Shown: positions 33,851 through 46,721, counted from the first letter of the stretch. The stretch: 64,000 nucleotides of DNA from Cristatella mucedo (GCA_009760855.2 WPIO01000001.1:18751501-18815500); one strand, 5' to 3'. A program made the numbers and translations. The notes: generated by a model from the sequence alone, not told the origin.

Positions 33851-35433
33851 CGCGAGCGCCGAGCTCGCGCTTAACGAAAGGGCGACCGCAGTTTTGGAGC
33901 TCAGCGATCTGTTGACGTTGTTGCGATCTGTGTTACTATGCGGTGCAGTTTCTACATATGCGTGGTGGGAAATGAGTAAACTCATCCTCATAGGCGGGGT
34001 GAATACTTTTTTGCCCAGCACCGAACCGCCAAAATTGGCTTCGAAAAAAGCTTAATATAGCAGCTTGAATGAGTCGATGAAGAATCTACCGATAATTGCC
34101 CGACTACAAACTAGAGACCAGAATCGGGTCAAGGCAAACGAGAAGACGACATTGTTTCGCTCATTTGCGACATTTCCCGTAGCCCGTGTAAGTCGGTGGC
34201 AGGCCAGGACCCGAATCACCGCCCCTTCTCCTAAGCTGGGTTATTTTCTAAGGTATTGCTTCACAGAAACTGACGTTGGGCTCAGATATTTTTTCCGTTG
34301 CGATACGTATAGCACTGCTAATATGGTACAGCATTGCGGAGTGTGGTGAGATGATAATTTGCTAATTTGCATACGTAGCTGCAACATGCATCCTCATAGT
34401 TAAAATTGAACATGCCTTGCAGCACCTGCCTTTAGTAAGCGATTGGCATGCGTAAATAGAATCCACCCGGAACTATTCACGGGGCTTGCGACATAGTTTG
34501 TATAAATGTAAGCATTCCCAGTGCGTCTGTTCGTTCCATACACTCAACTCCAATGCGGCTTCACTTCTCGACTCCAGTGAATAAATTGCATACTAGTAGA
34601 TGCAATGTTCTTTTCATAAGAAAATTATTGAACATAATTTTGAAATACGTTTTCATTTCTGCGGTAACTAAATATTTTCCTCGGTAACTAAAAACTCCAA
34701 GCTTGGTAGTCAATGGGGCGGGTTCACATAGCTCGGTCCGCGGACACGCAGGCCCTCCTTCCAACGTAAAGTTGAGAGTTTTCCATGAATTTTCACGGGT
34801 GCAGGCTAGCTTCCGTATGCAACAAGTGGGTTCTCTCTCGCTATTGAGGAACTGCGAGCTTTCGCTGCAATAAATTGGGAACCACAACGAGCAGAGCGAG
34901 CTGAATACATGCGTACCTATCGCAGACAACAGCAAGAAAATCAAGCAGCAGAGGAAACCACTCAGTGCCACACTGCCGAAACACTCAACAGAAACTTCGC
35001 ATTTGACACGATTTACAACAGGAAGACGCTGGAGAAGAAAAGGCCCGGGAGATTTTTGCTGTCAAAGCCGAGAGAATGCCTCACTTGATGACCCCGGACT
35101 TCATACTGAGTCCTTGACCGAAGGGAAGCCGGGCTCACCAGCTAGGGTGGGCTTACCATGAGGTCAGCAGACACTCATGCCCGAGTTTTTATGCAACGCT
35201 GAAATTCCCAGGGGTTTCTTTACTCGCGTAAGCTAGTCCACGGAATAGTTTGTAAGCAAACTTCCATGTCGTGGCGCCAATTTTAAATGGCCACACCGGT
35301 CTCCATGCAGAGTGGGCCACATGTGAGATTCCTCTAAACTAGACGCTAGTGGGGATGATAAGCTCGCACTCTAAATCAAAATGCTGGATTGCAAATTTGA
35401 CTTTAGTGATGTAGCAAATTTCTTGTAAATATA
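33427..35433. other. 3' flank of the NHL gene, no further gene seen
   Basis: GC-rich to about 33850, then AT-rich. Frames on both strands in the GC-rich part are composition artefacts. Confidence 0.45.
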
Positions 35434-35567
35434 ATTCATTTGTATAGCGCCCAAAGAGAACTTAATCTCTATCCAGGCGCTTCACATATGCCTCGGGGCT
35501 CAAACTCACGACCTCAGTCAGACCTTGGTCGGGGCGAGCACCTTAACCGCTGGACCAAACCAGCTCG
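35434..35567 (-). mobile_element. SINE-L copy 1: tRNA head with LINE-A type tail
   Basis: Read on the minus strand: a tRNA-like head (A box TGGTCCAGCGGTTAAGG, then a degenerate B box GAGTTTGAGCC) followed directly by GAAGCGCCTGGATAGAGATT and TTCTCTTTGGGCGCTATAC, the LINE-A 3' stem-loop. About 134 bp. Confidence 0.8.
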
Positions 35568-35595
35568 GAAAAATAGGATTCATTTGAAAAATAGG

Positions 35596-35729
35596 ATTCA
35601 TTTGTATAGCTCCCAAAGAGAACTAAATCTCTATTCAGGCGCTTCACATATGCCTCAGGGCTCGAGCCCACGACCTCAGCCAGACCTTATTCGGGGCGAG
35701 CACCTTAACCGCTGGACCAACCCAGCTCG
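35596..35729 (-). mobile_element. SINE-L copy 2, same orientation
   Basis: Second copy offset by 162 bp from the first. A box is identical; B box GGCTCGAGCCC is better preserved. An 18-bp unit (AAAAATAGGATTCATTTG) is duplicated between the two, so the pair could be a tandem duplication or two insertions at one A-rich site. Confidence 0.8.
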
Positions 35730-35967
35730 GCGTACTCGCTCTATGGTTCAGGAAAAGATATTTCTTCTCTCCCTGAGCTACCGACCCGCGGCGTCAGCCG
35801 CAGACGATTAGGTCCTTACTAAGGTGATAGGTGACTCCAAAACTAAACGTTCAACGTAAATCCAGAAAATAAACGTCCAATGACCTGATTATTGATAAGC
35901 AGATTACAACTACAATGTTTAAATTCAGTCCTTAGTGAAGTTATGGAGGCGTAGCTCCGAAACAAAA

Positions 35968-36135
35968 AAATACTAGCTGATTTAACAGCCTCTTTTGTAT
36001 AGCGACAGAAGAACCTTAAAGGCTATCGCCACCACTTGCAGCGGCAACAAATGATCACCCACCGCAGGATTCGAACCCACGACCTCGGGCCGTGGTCGTG
36101 AAAAGCAACCGCCTTATCTACAGCGCCATCACAGC
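35968..36135 (-). mobile_element. SINE-T (minus copy)
   Basis: CTAGCTGATTTAACAGCCTC at the 3' end, B box in GGATTCGAACCCACGACC, A-box region near 36110. Full length. Confidence 0.85.
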
Positions 36136-39100
36136 TATGATACAAGGACGACGTCTCAAGGGTCACTGGCATGGTTGCAACGGTGAGTAATGCAATTCTT
36201 TGAGCTTACGACAGCTCAGCAGGGCTAGCGATGGCTAAGTAGAAATGACTTATGAGCAACATCGTAAATAAACCTGTGAGCATCGATGCACGTTTAGAGC
36301 ATCAAAATATTTGCGTGGAAACAGTTGACATTACCTCTAAGAGGACTTGCTTGAAAAATGCTGGACGACCTAACGCCGCCGGAGCTAGTGCCGAAACAGT
36401 TTGCTTCTAGCGGGAAACGAACCCGCAACCTCTGCTTTACGGGTTCAGCGCTCTCTGGGTTGAAATATGGACGCTAACGTACGGCACTCAAGATACGGCT
36501 TCAGACCTCGGCTTTAAATCTCTACGAGCTCAAACCGAATCTCGGTGTGCATTTAATGTACTTGGTTTTAAATGCAATTGGGTGACGAGCTGTATCCATT
36601 ACGTCTGGTATGGTCGACGACCGTGGAGCGTATCAGCTTACGCCGGTCCAGGCAAACGGAGGTTAAATCCAATGAGCAGTCCCCTGCAGCGTTGCGGTAT
36701 CCCTTAGTGGCTGAACATATTTATGACTCGTGACCTTAGCTAGAATATCCAACTATAAAAAAGTCACCAGCGGGTAGTAAATGTACGCCTGGATGGACGC
36801 GCTGTGAGTAGAAGGTATCAGCTGCAAGGACGAACTTGCCTCCTTGGTACTAGGTTCTTTTAACTTAGCGTCAATAGGCCTGAAATTAACGTAATTAGTT
36901 ATAGCTGAGTGCATAACTCACGAGAGTGAATTGCTGTGGTACTAAACAATAATCTTGGACATTCTTGCATGAACTCAAAATAGAATTCCAAATGAGCGAT
37001 GCATTATAACAAAATTAATTAAATTCAAATACAATAACAATTTAGCTGAAAGACCCGCTACCGCCAAAGTAAGGCGTTCCAGACGACGAGCATGCACAAA
37101 CTGACCCGGTCGTAGCTATGAGTGCCCCAGCGGCGGCGATATGCCTGTATCAGCGAGCTATTCCGAGTCCCGCCAGTTTTTTAACAGTAATTGTCCGCCC
37201 CCAGTGGCGTTCTTAGGATATCGTTGCGCCCGGGTACGAACTGCACAGATACCCCCCCCAAGCGTTAGGCGCCCATTTTGATGACTGAGATTCAGTGCAA
37301 GCTGACATATGCCCCTGCCCCACTTCGGTGGGCCACTGGTACCCCTGTTCGCTATGCCTCTGTACAGTGTGCTGATTGCTCTTCAGCGACCGTAGCTTAT
37401 GCATTTTTGAAGAGATTAGGTTTAGAGCCACATCCAGAGAGCTTCCATGGAATTGCTGCACTAACCGCTCGCAATTCAGCACCTCAAGACTGTGAGCTGT
37501 TCAGATCAATCGCTACACGATGTCTACCTATAGGATAGCTATACAAACCTAAACGCTGGGTCCATGTTTGAAGCTTCCTCGTGTGGCTTCCTGATCGCAT
37601 AAAAACCGTGGCAGACGGGAAGGGCCGAGGCTATCGCCAAAAGGTAGGTTGGTAGGGGGCCGGGCTCCCTTTATTAACAATGAGACAAACGTCACCTCTT
37701 TAACTTGACACCGGGCTCTTATTCGTTTAGCGACTCTAATAAATGATTGATACCCTTCTAAATTTTTTCGGCATTCTGGGTAACACAAAAAGCTTGCACC
37801 GAAGAACATTCTTAGGTCATTGGAGGCCAGACGGCGAACGTGCGCTGCAACACCGAGAAATTCTGAACACAAACGCAGGCAGTGACTACGTTCTACTTCT
37901 AGCATCAACTTACACTGTAAACCGATGCTAGCAGTAGATAATTTGACCAGCTAGAAATATGTATTCTGTAACCTTGCAGAATACATTTTACATGCTGGTA
38001 AAGATAGGGACCGACACAAAAGCCCTGAAAAAGGTCATTATAAAAAGCGAAGTTGAAAAATAACTCGGAAACAGCTCAATTCGAGATTATGCAAACTGAA
38101 CTGAGTGATACGAACGCTTTTGATACCACTCGCTCTTAGCCATTGTCTCTGTTATTTTCAAACGTTTACAAAATATAACGGCTCCAAGCACGTTCCGCTA
38201 CCCTCATACGACGTTGAATATAGTCTATTCATTCATTTGTCGCTATTGTGGATTCATCGTTGAATGACAGAAAATAGATTTCCTCTATGAAAATAATCTA
38301 TTGCTTTTCAACGAGCAGCGATCTGAGATTGCTTAATGCATCGGCGATCATTTAAGTATTCGTTTGATGGCACCACCGATAAATTTAATATGCTGAAAAG
38401 ATCTAAAACGTGGAATACGTAGTGTTAAACTAGGAATATAGCTCTAGCAAAATCACAGGGTCTTGATAATAAGTAGTTCGAGCTGTAGTTGCATTGAACC
38501 TTCCTCAGGTTACGAAGGAGATCTATTGTGCATAGCAGTAAGCAAAATCCAGACAGCACTAAAAAGCATTCGTTATGGTGAAAGTTTTTGTGCTCATTCT
38601 GTTGGTTTTCATAATCTATTTCAACTGCAAAGCAGGTTCGGTAGCACCCGTGCAATATACGTTTGTGATCACAAAGAGGCAGACGTCACATCCAGATATT
38701 AGTAAAGCTACTTGGAAGAAGAATTAAGTTACACATTGAAAATAGTTCCAATTGAAAGTTTGATTGTCTTTAGTGATACCAGGATATTTCGAAATAATTG
38801 CACTCCTCTCTATGCAATCTTCGGATCTGCCGAAAGGTAACGTCACCACCACCAGTGCTGATTCCGTTACTAGTTACAACTCTAAAATTGTCACTATTGC
38901 TGTCTCGCTATTACGATCTCCCACAATCGCATCACATGCTAAACACAGCTTAGGCAGTCTGGCTGTTCCACGATGAGCTAAAGCTACTGGGCTATTTTTT
39001 TACACTTTACTCTTTGTGTTTCGAAGCCAGAAGAGGCAGCCACATTCTCTATATCTGATGCGATGGAGTGTGTAAGAGAAACCTTCGGCAATAATCTGCC

Positions 39101-39534
39101 GTTTCGTCAGGTTCCATCACTGCCACGCGTTCAGAGTTAATTTCAAATGCGAAGGGCCGGCCATCGTCAGCTGCCACTGCTAAAAGCTAAAGGCTGTAGC
39201 ACCATCAGATGGAAAGAACTCGACATTTCATCTGACTTCTGGCAGCTGTGCATTTTCGCACAAGTTCGAGGCAAAAGCTGGGTTGACCTGAGCAATTCGA
39301 GGCTACACAGGTCGAATCTGCTCAGAGCTGTCTCTAAGCCAAGACCAGCCAAACGCTGACTAATACAGAGTCAGGTCATACTGTATCATCTTCTTCGGGT
39401 CGAAGGTTGAGGGTAGGGGCAAAACGACTGCCAAATAACGTGACCTGTGCGGCATGCTTAGGACTTCCCAAATGGCTACCTCATGGGTTAAGCGAAACGA
39501 TCCCCGGTCTTAGGCGAGGGGTTAGAAAAATCTA
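36136..39534. other. No recognised gene
   Basis: At 36385-36455 the minus strand has a T-arm-like segment (GCGGGTTCGTTTCCCGC) preceded by AGAGCGCTGAACCCG, a degraded tRNA or SINE head without an intact acceptor stem. Nothing else supported. Confidence 0.35.
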
Positions 39535-39702
39535 GCTGATTGAACAGCCTCTTTTTGTATAGCGACAGAAGAGCCTTGATGGCTATCGCAACCACTTGCA
39601 GTGGCAATAAAGGATCGCCACCACAAGATTCGAACCCACGATCTCGAGGCTGCGGTCGTGAAAAGCAACCACCTTACCTAGTGAGCCATTACGGCTCCCC
39701 AA
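39535..39702 (-). mobile_element. SINE-T (minus copy)
   Basis: Full-length family member: 3' end TTGAACAGCCTCTTTTTGTA, body, B box GATTCGAACCCACGATC, A box CTAGTGAGCCATTA in reverse. Confidence 0.88.
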
Positions 39703-39739
39703 CCTGGTACTGGGATCGAGCCCTGCAGCGGGCGAGTCG

Positions 39740-39825
39740 TTATCACCCATTGCAAGCCACGCTGACAGTCTTTAAGGCCCTTTTACCTAAACAAATGAGG
39801 CTGTTGAATCAGCTAACCCCTTTTA
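39740..39825 (+). mobile_element. SINE-T 3' fragment
   Basis: Plus-oriented 3' part only (TTTAAGGCCCTTTTACC, ATGAGGCTGTTGAATCAGCT). Lies back to back with the copy at 39535. Confidence 0.6.
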
Positions 39826-40467
39826 TACTTCTAACGCATAAGAAGAGATTAAGATCCACCTCGTCATTGGAGGGAACTTAACCTCCCTACCATCAGCCAT
39901 GCCCTTGGTGATGGCCTTGACCCTCCCGGCTGCCCCGGTTTTGTGCGATTAGTAGGAAACATCACGATAGCTTCAAACAGGGACCGAGTTTTGTAGCAAG
40001 TATGAGTACAACTATCATATAGACACACTGAAGCGATTGATCGGAACAGCTGACACCTATGAGGTGCTGAATTGTGCGACTTCAATACGTCACCTCTACA
40101 AAGGCTCTAAGGATGTTGCTCCAAAAACCTATCTCTTTTCAAAACTATAAAAGCAATGGTGTCTGAAGAGCAGTGGTAAGCTTGAACTTGACAACAAAAA
40201 AAGACTACCGAAAGCTGCATCAGAATTACAAGCATATCAATAGCAGTTGCCCCTGAACCAAGTTAAATATAGAAAACTGAGCAGAAGACTGCAAAGAAAA
40301 TTTTCTGGCCAGAAATAAAGAGGAATCGCTTAAATAGATCGCTTAAATGGCCAACAGTTTGATGGAGTTATGCCAACCAAAAATCAAGATTGTCAAATTA
40401 CATAGGCTGACATCACAAAGCAGTCTACCAATTTTACAGCGGTCGGGAAATCCTTGTTGTACGACCA
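39826..40467. other. No recognisable feature
   Basis: No gene or repeat supported. Confidence 0.35.
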
Positions 40468-40595
40468 AATAAGCTATTTAACAGCCTCATTTGATTTAGT
40501 TGCAGAAGAGCCTTCACGGCTATCACCACCTCTCAACCCACGAGCCAGTTGTGAAGAGCAAGCACCTTACCCCTCGGCTAAGACCCAGGAGTAAA
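40468..40595 (-). mobile_element. SINE-T, diverged (minus copy)
   Basis: TATTTAACAGCCTCATTTGA, AGAGCCTTCACGGCTATCAC and an A-box region CCTTACCCCTCGGCTAAG in reverse. Internal deletion around the B box. Confidence 0.7.
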
Positions 40596-42363
40596 CCGAT
40601 GCAGCCATGCAAATGTGGCAATTGTGCCTTAAGCAGATGCACCGAGCACACAAATCTAAGAAGGAATGCCGCGCAGCATAGAGTGCTTACATGTTTCCCT
40701 GGCTTAGCTTGTTGCTGATTAGTCACAATCGATAGGACCAGGGCCAGGGCCAGGACCAATAACAGTACCAGCACTATTTAACTAACGAGGTTACAGTCTC
40801 AGCATACTGCTTTTGGTCATACAATTCTTCGGGAATCAGTCAAAGCCTGTGGCTCAGAACGTTTATGAAACCAATGCGTGGTGCCAGTTTCAAATAAACA
40901 AGCCACTTCAACTAGCGACTGCTTACTGAAGGTGCAGTGACTCGGGCAAGCAACTATCGAGGTTCTCGAGACCACCTCAAGTTGATCACATTTCCTTAGG
41001 CTATATTTAAGCAAGGTCGTATCATGGCAAGCAAGAGGGACAGAAATATTCCTCGCCCCATCAAGATGCAGGGCAATTAATGATGCCCTCGCATAGAGAC
41101 AAATAGCCCCAAGCTATAGCTGTTGCTAGGGGTTGATCAGGCGCCGATCCTGCTGCTCCAACTGCTTAAAGAATCCCCGGGCAAGCAGACACAATTCAAG
41201 CTGAGCTGACATCGTGCAAGCATTTCGAACTACATTCTACTAGAGATGTACGGACCATTTAGAAAGCATAACTTCTGTGGAACTGACAAGATTTGCCGAC
41301 ATTCAGGCGCTACTGCACGTGAACAGGGACAGCTAGTCAAGTCGCCGAGCAGAGTGCACCATGGCATACCCGACATGCTGCAAACAGGCAGTAACATCAG
41401 CAAGCAAACTCACCGTGTATTCAGTCAGGCAACGTTACTACTTATGACTCGGAAAAAGACCAAACTGTCAAAAAATTGGTTACAGCATGCAGCAGGTGTC
41501 AGCTAGCTATTGTTCATTATGCAGGCATATTACTGGTCTACCTGTAAAGTCGGCTATGAGGTCAGCCAAACATATTTGCTACGCCTTGAGCTGCAACCAG
41601 GACTACGCCGTGTAGCCATAGAAGAACACGGGGCTGCAGATCATGTTTAACACATTTTCAAAAGCTGACAAGGACAGCCAATATACAAAATATGGAAATG
41701 CTCGTGCAAAGACAAGCATTACCTACTATTGAGGGAATGCTTTGCACGAGACAAGAGTAGACAGTTTCCAATTCAGCATAAGAACCATCATGCATTGATA
41801 AATTAACAGGTAAGGATGCATGAGCACAAAGATTTGGCCCATCCGACCATGGGACATTAGCTACTGCAGCACTTGACACCAGGTGCACCCTCGACACAAG
41901 CGAGGGTAAGAGGTCAGGCTAGTCGCCAAAGACCCCTCAGACCAAGCAGCATCATATCCTAATTGGCTAGGCTGGCCAACTACACACAGTTCCAGCTGAT
42001 CCAAGTATCGGGTTCGCATCATTCAAGGTATCCAGATCAACAGATCGCCAGGCGCCAGCGCTGTCAAGCCACACCCACAGTTGAGCAGCAACAGACGAGT
42101 AATTATAAGCCACCGGTTGCACAGCTCCATTATTATGCCACAATCCACACGCATACATTTCGTGGCTGCCAGCACTCTTCGAGAACGTGGACTTGCATTC
42201 TTGGCCGACATGGTGGGAAGATCAGCTTGCGCCATAGTTGGCACCGCGACTAACATTGCAGGCACATATCGGATGGAAGCATACAACTCGGCTGAGCTGT
42301 GACCAGTCACAAGTGTACAATGGCACCTCTGCCAATCGCGATCATCACCGATCAGCTCACTGA
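40596..42363. other. 3' flank of the BARD1-like gene
   Basis: Lies downstream of the BARD1-like stop codon on the minus strand. No canonical AATAAA found on that strand and no other gene supported. Confidence 0.35.
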
Positions 42364-42765
42364 TCACGTGAAAACGTCGAGCAGCTTGTAGTTGGCAACA
42401 CAGTCCAGCAGCCAGCCGGCTGAGGCTAGGCACCAGCCTGCCGGTACAGCTACGTCGCTGCTGGAGATATCGCCACAGCTAGACGAATCATTTGATACAC
42501 AGCTCCTGCTATCGCGCACGAAGAAAAATGGACATCCGTAAGGCATCGTGCCGGAAGTGGCGTGAAAAGGCACGTGACACGACTTGCCTCCGACTGAAGC
42601 ACGGTCCAAGACGGAAAGATCGGCGTTTGATGTGCGCCGCGGTTCACGATGGACGACCAGACCGCCGCCAGCTGCAACCAATGCTGCAAGCTCTTCTTTG
42701 CCCGGAGTAGGGTAGGCGAATGTACCAAAAAAATAAAAAGAGCAGCCATCAAATAGCTTCGGGTG
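42364..42765 (-). CDS. BARD1-like terminal exon (second BRCT repeat)
   Basis: Minus exon of 133 codons plus TGA (42364-42366). Acceptor CTGTTTATTTGTAG ends at 42766; phase 0. It opens HPKLFDGCSFYFFGTFAYP, which fits the start of the second BRCT repeat of animal BARD1 (KLFDGC-x-FY-x-x-GTF, from memory). ALVAAGGGLVVHREPRR (about residues 28-44) fits the characteristic AGGG segment. The end GWLLDCVANYKLLD has the BRCT Trp (W118) and Cys (C122). BARD1 pairs with BRCA1 through RING domains to ubiquitylate histone H2A in DNA repair; its tandem BRCTs help chromatin binding. The AGGG block argues against BRCA1. It ends the six-exon set 51354 to 42364. Confidence 0.85.
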   Translation of the reverse strand, partial: HPKLFDGCSFYFFGTFAYPTPGKEELAALVAAGGGLVVHREPRRTSNADLSVLDRASVGGKSCHVPFHATSGTMPYGCPFFFVRDSRSCVSNDSSSCGDISSSDVAVPAGWCLASAGWLLDCVANYKLLDVFT

Positions 42766-43649
42766 CTACAAATAAACAGATCAGACTATTAATTGATTTC
42801 CAAGACAGTCGACAGGACGCACATTTAAATAATGAACACCTTTAAAGCCGTTGGCATTGACATTCTTCTACGAAGCAGTCTGCATAATAGGGCCGGTCCC
42901 ACAAACTCGATGGCACTGACACTTTCTATAGTCTTCTCGGGGGCACATCAAGGCACTATTAACTCAGTCTCTGCATGCCAGAGAGTGCATCGTGGCATAT
43001 TCGAGTAGATAAGGCTGTGGCTTGCCTCATCGTCGTCTCATTTCTCACTGTTTCTCAGTTTTGTATTCCTGCCTCTCACATGCTAGTCTTTGTATGTCTC
43101 TCTGAGTGCCTGTACCATAAGCATTACTATTTCTCCCACTTACCACTTTTTATGTCGTCGTGTGAGCGCTCCACAAGAAACTCAAAAGAGTACTTAAGTA
43201 CGGTGATGTGATATATCCATCCGTGGGAAGCACCAGCTTGGAGGGCAACCAGACACATTTGAGACAAAGTTGAGGCAAAAATTAAGCTTTGCTTTTTTGT
43301 TTTTAAATGAGCACCAGAGAGCCTGGTGGGCCGCGAGGGTGCGTTAAAGCAGAGCAGAGCAAGCTGTTCAGGATAAGAGGTTCCCTACTCGATATCGAGC
43401 TTAACTGCACACACACGAAGGCGGACAACAGTCCAGTAGCAGCTACACATGATGTGTCCCGGTTCCTGAAAACCACCAAAGAAATCGAGTGCTGAGACCT
43501 TTGTACACCGAGAGGCAGCTAACTACATATCAATAATAGGTAAATCAGCGAAAAACACATGACAATATAAAAGGCGCTGAGTCCTGTCACCAGGCACTAC
43601 ACTACCGAAACAAATGATCTGTAATGCAGAAGGCTTACAACTTCACACG

Positions 43650-43770
43650 CAGGCATACACAGGCGGGCATACAAGCATACACAGGCGGGCATACAGGCAT
43701 ACACAGGCAGGCATACAGGCATACACAGGCAGGCATACAGGCATACACAGGCAGGCATACAGGCATACAC
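43650..43770. repeat. 22-bp minisatellite, about 5 units
   Basis: Unit AGGCATACACAGGCAGGCATAC with a GGCGGGCATAC variant in the first copies. Confidence 0.92.
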
Positions 43771-43825
43771 GAGCGTTGGCAAGTCCACTCACCAACCCTG
43801 TCATAAGCTCGAGTGCGGCTCGCGC

Positions 43826-43836
43826 GCACACACACA

Positions 43837-43872
<36 letters not shown>
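43826..43872. repeat. (CA)n microsatellite
   Basis: CA dinucleotide run with one AGAC interruption. Confidence 0.95.
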
Positions 43873-43874
<2 letters not shown>

Positions 43875-44319
43875 CACCTCCATGCTCACTGGTGCTTTCG
43901 GATCTCCATTTCCTAGTAACACCTGACAGGCACAGGTGAACAATAAATAGTACTCTAAAGCCAGTGCTGAGAAACCACATTTCCCCCACCATAACAGCTT
44001 TGGTCTAGGCGATTATCGACCACAGCAGTGTAACCACACACAGCCAGCCAGCACCTCAGTCGGCAGTTTGGTACATGACAGTCGACAGGTGAGCAGTCTT
44101 GCATCCGGCTTAGACATAGGCATTCATAGTCAGCAGCACACTGAGGAGGAGACAGTGACACCTGCGAAGCTGCCTCGAGCAGGGCAAGGGTAAACGGTGA
44201 CGACCGAGCAATGGCCACCATGAACCGGTGAGGCCAAACGTGGCTGCTAGACGGCAACGGTAAACAAGGAAAAAGCACCAGTCAAGCATGCCAGCAAAGA
44301 GCCTGAAGTTGCACTGCAC

Positions 44320-44441
44320 CTGGAGCTGCAAGTTGAGACGTGCCCTGCTAGGAGCACCACCGTGCGTGCTCGAGCTGCAGCCTTGCACTTCGTACGATTC
44401 CTCAGCTACGTGCCGGCCACGCTCTACGCATGTCTTTGCCC
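44320..44441 (-). CDS. BARD1-like exon: end of first BRCT repeat and linker
   Basis: Minus exon of 122 nt after a very strong acceptor (CTTTTTTTTCTGCAG). It starts with two bases completing a split codon and reads AKTCVERGRHVAEESYEVQG, then a Ser-rich linker to RARLNLQLQ, ending phase 0 at CAG|GTGCAG. In BARD1 proteins the first BRCT repeat ends with a VKACL...EEKYEI-like block followed by a linker to the KLFDG start of the second repeat, which is what the next exon supplies. Confidence 0.8.
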
Positions 44442-45194
44442 CTGCAGAAAAAAAAGCGGGCACTCAAATAAAAGAGCGAGTACTCAAAGTAAGCAAACAC
44501 CTCAGCCGTCCAGTATGGCTCATCTTGCACCCCACCTGTAGACAATTATTATTGCGGATTTTTCTGTGCATTTTTTTGACAGAAGTACAATTTCGACCAG
44601 CTGTACGTATCCTTGCAGTGCAGCAGTTGAGAGATGGGGCCCAGCTTCTATGCACAAAGCAGCCTTACCGAGACAGGCCGAGATACTAACAGTCTCGATT
44701 TTCTTTAGCAAGACCTTAAGGACATCAAAACATCTTCTCTGAAAGCCAAGCATAAAGCATCCGTAACGAGTCTCATATCAAGGCCCAGCAGTGGGGGCCA
44801 ACTTAAGGATCCGAGTTGGCCTCAAACATTTGCCTGGGGCTTGGCTTAGGATAGCCAGCGGCCTCCTAAAATTTGCTTCGCAAGCACTGGCCCTGCGGCC
44901 GGTCCGACTACCCAGCGTGACGAGCCTCGGCTCCAGCAGACCACAAGACCGACAGAAAGAAGCACAGGAATAGCCTCCGGTGGTGTGGGCAGCACACATG
45001 CAATGACGTTGCTGGCGTTGAAGCAGCTTGTGATGGCCGAGCCCCCAATCCCAGCACCAACTGCCACCGTTCCCCGGCGCCTCCGACGCTATGCCTACCG
45101 TGCCTACAGGCACGCAAAGGCAAGAAAGTGCTTGCCAAAGAGGCACTTGAGGCGCCTGCAATGCTCTCGAGTGACTGTTTCATGGCCAAGTTCT

Positions 45195-45265
45195 TCCAGC
45201 TGTACGATTCGAACTCGTGGTCTGGGTCGTGAAGTGCAACTGCCTTACTCTTAGCCGATGGCTGG
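45195..45265 (-). mobile_element. tRNA-headed SINE head
   Basis: Minus strand: A-box-like TCGGCTAAGAGTAAGG, CACTTCACGACCCAG, B box GAGTTCGAATC. Body not recognisable. Confidence 0.55.
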
Positions 45266-46721
45266 TATGAGCAAAGCAAGACAATTTATAAGGGGTAAGA
45301 ATGCTGAGCCCTTCAAAGAGGTGCTGAAACTTTGCCCGGGCAGGCCAATTATAGTGAAGGCTGGTTGAGCCTAGCCGGGAAGGGCAACTTGATATACCCT
45401 TTTACATCGTCTAAGAGGCTGCCTACAGTCCAATCCTCTCAGCTGTTGGTCACCAGTCACGCTCACTTGTACAAGTCGAGTACACAATCACGGCAATGTG
45501 GAGATAATAGCACGACTTCAACACATGCATTGAGAATGCAGGTGCAATTTCAATTTATCCATCACATTTGCTCCTGTTGCATGCTGATAGGAGGCTCATG
45601 CAATAACAGTGGCATGGTTGCACTACTCATACTGCTTTTGCTGGCCCATCAAAGATCAACCACTATAAGCCAATCTCTTCCAAGCAAAATCCAAAGCCAA
45701 TTAGAAATAAATGGTTTCAATAAACGTCTTAAACGTGGCAGCATTTGACAGTCACAGCAAGCGATTTGTGCATGAATGTTAAGCCATTGTTCTTCTTATG
45801 CTTTTGCTAACCACGTGATTGCTCACATCGGCATTATTGCACAGCCAATTGCATTAGCATTCGTTGAGGCGATTAAAGTGATCAGTTTTCCAATAGTGTT
45901 GAACATCAAAATTGTAACACACAATTCCTTGTCTGCTTTTAATTTAAGGCAGATTTTTAGCGCATTTTTACTTCACTTGTGCTAATCTCAGTTGGACTAA
46001 TATTTGGGCCAACTGAGCATCATAATTTCACAGTGGACTGTTTCGCATTGTTTCAAAGATTATATCTGATGCCTTTCTAGCAATGCAGTTGTCCTTTAGG
46101 CCCTCTTCAGTAATCAAACAATGCCTAATAAATTTGAGAGGCATATTCCCCAGCACGTGCCTACCGAGGTAAACCAAAGAATTGCAGCAGCCAGTTAGGC
46201 ATCATCTGCAGAGGGCAATAGCAGTTCTCAGCAGGCTAACAAAGCAATTTTGAAGTGGCTAAGCTTGAGGAAGAACATCATGGCCATTCCATCGTGAACT
46301 TTCCACGAATAAAGAATGATGTATCAAGTTTTATTGATAATGAAAATGAAGATAGAAAGTGCTGGGCCACCAAAACCAAGCCATAATTGTAGGTCTTCAG
46401 TATGATTGCAACCTCGGAATGTTGTTGCATGAGGCACTAAAAAACCGTGCAGCACATCGACCTCAGTTGGCAGTTAAGATGAGCAGTCCGGTGGAACTGA
46501 CGATAAGCGCCTCAGTCGTTTATTTCAATTGACAATGGTAATAGAACTAACTGATCCTCAATGTTACCAAATTCATTTTAAAGGTGGCCGAGCTTTTATG
46601 TTCACAGGACATCAACTCTAGCATCCTCTCATCTTTCATCTGCATCCGCTGGTCTAAGATTGTCAGCTAGCTTGTGCCTTTACCACAAGCTTAGCTGAAA
46701 ATCTAATATGGATAAAGAAAA

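Larger units (their letters stand above)
42766..44319 (-). other. BARD1-like intron between exons at 44320 and 42765
   Basis: Donor CAG|GTGCAG at 44319 side, acceptor at 42766. Contains the 22-bp minisatellite and CA repeat listed separately. Confidence 0.7.

Noticed and set aside
31500-34055. Other long frames in the NHL locus, both strands (e.g. Arg/Ala-rich 32811-34055)
   Set aside because: GC-rich composition suppresses stops in all frames; only the 30964 frame carries domain sequence.
36385-36455. tRNA gene
   Set aside because: T-arm-like part only; acceptor stem and D arm do not pair, so it is a relic or SINE head.
43614-43916. His/Thr-rich and Cys/Val-rich frames
   Set aside because: Read from the 22-bp minisatellite and CA repeat.
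44520-45279. Several minus frames of 70-130 codons between BARD1-like exons
   Set aside because: None has BRCT motifs or splice phases that fit the chain; part is SINE-derived.
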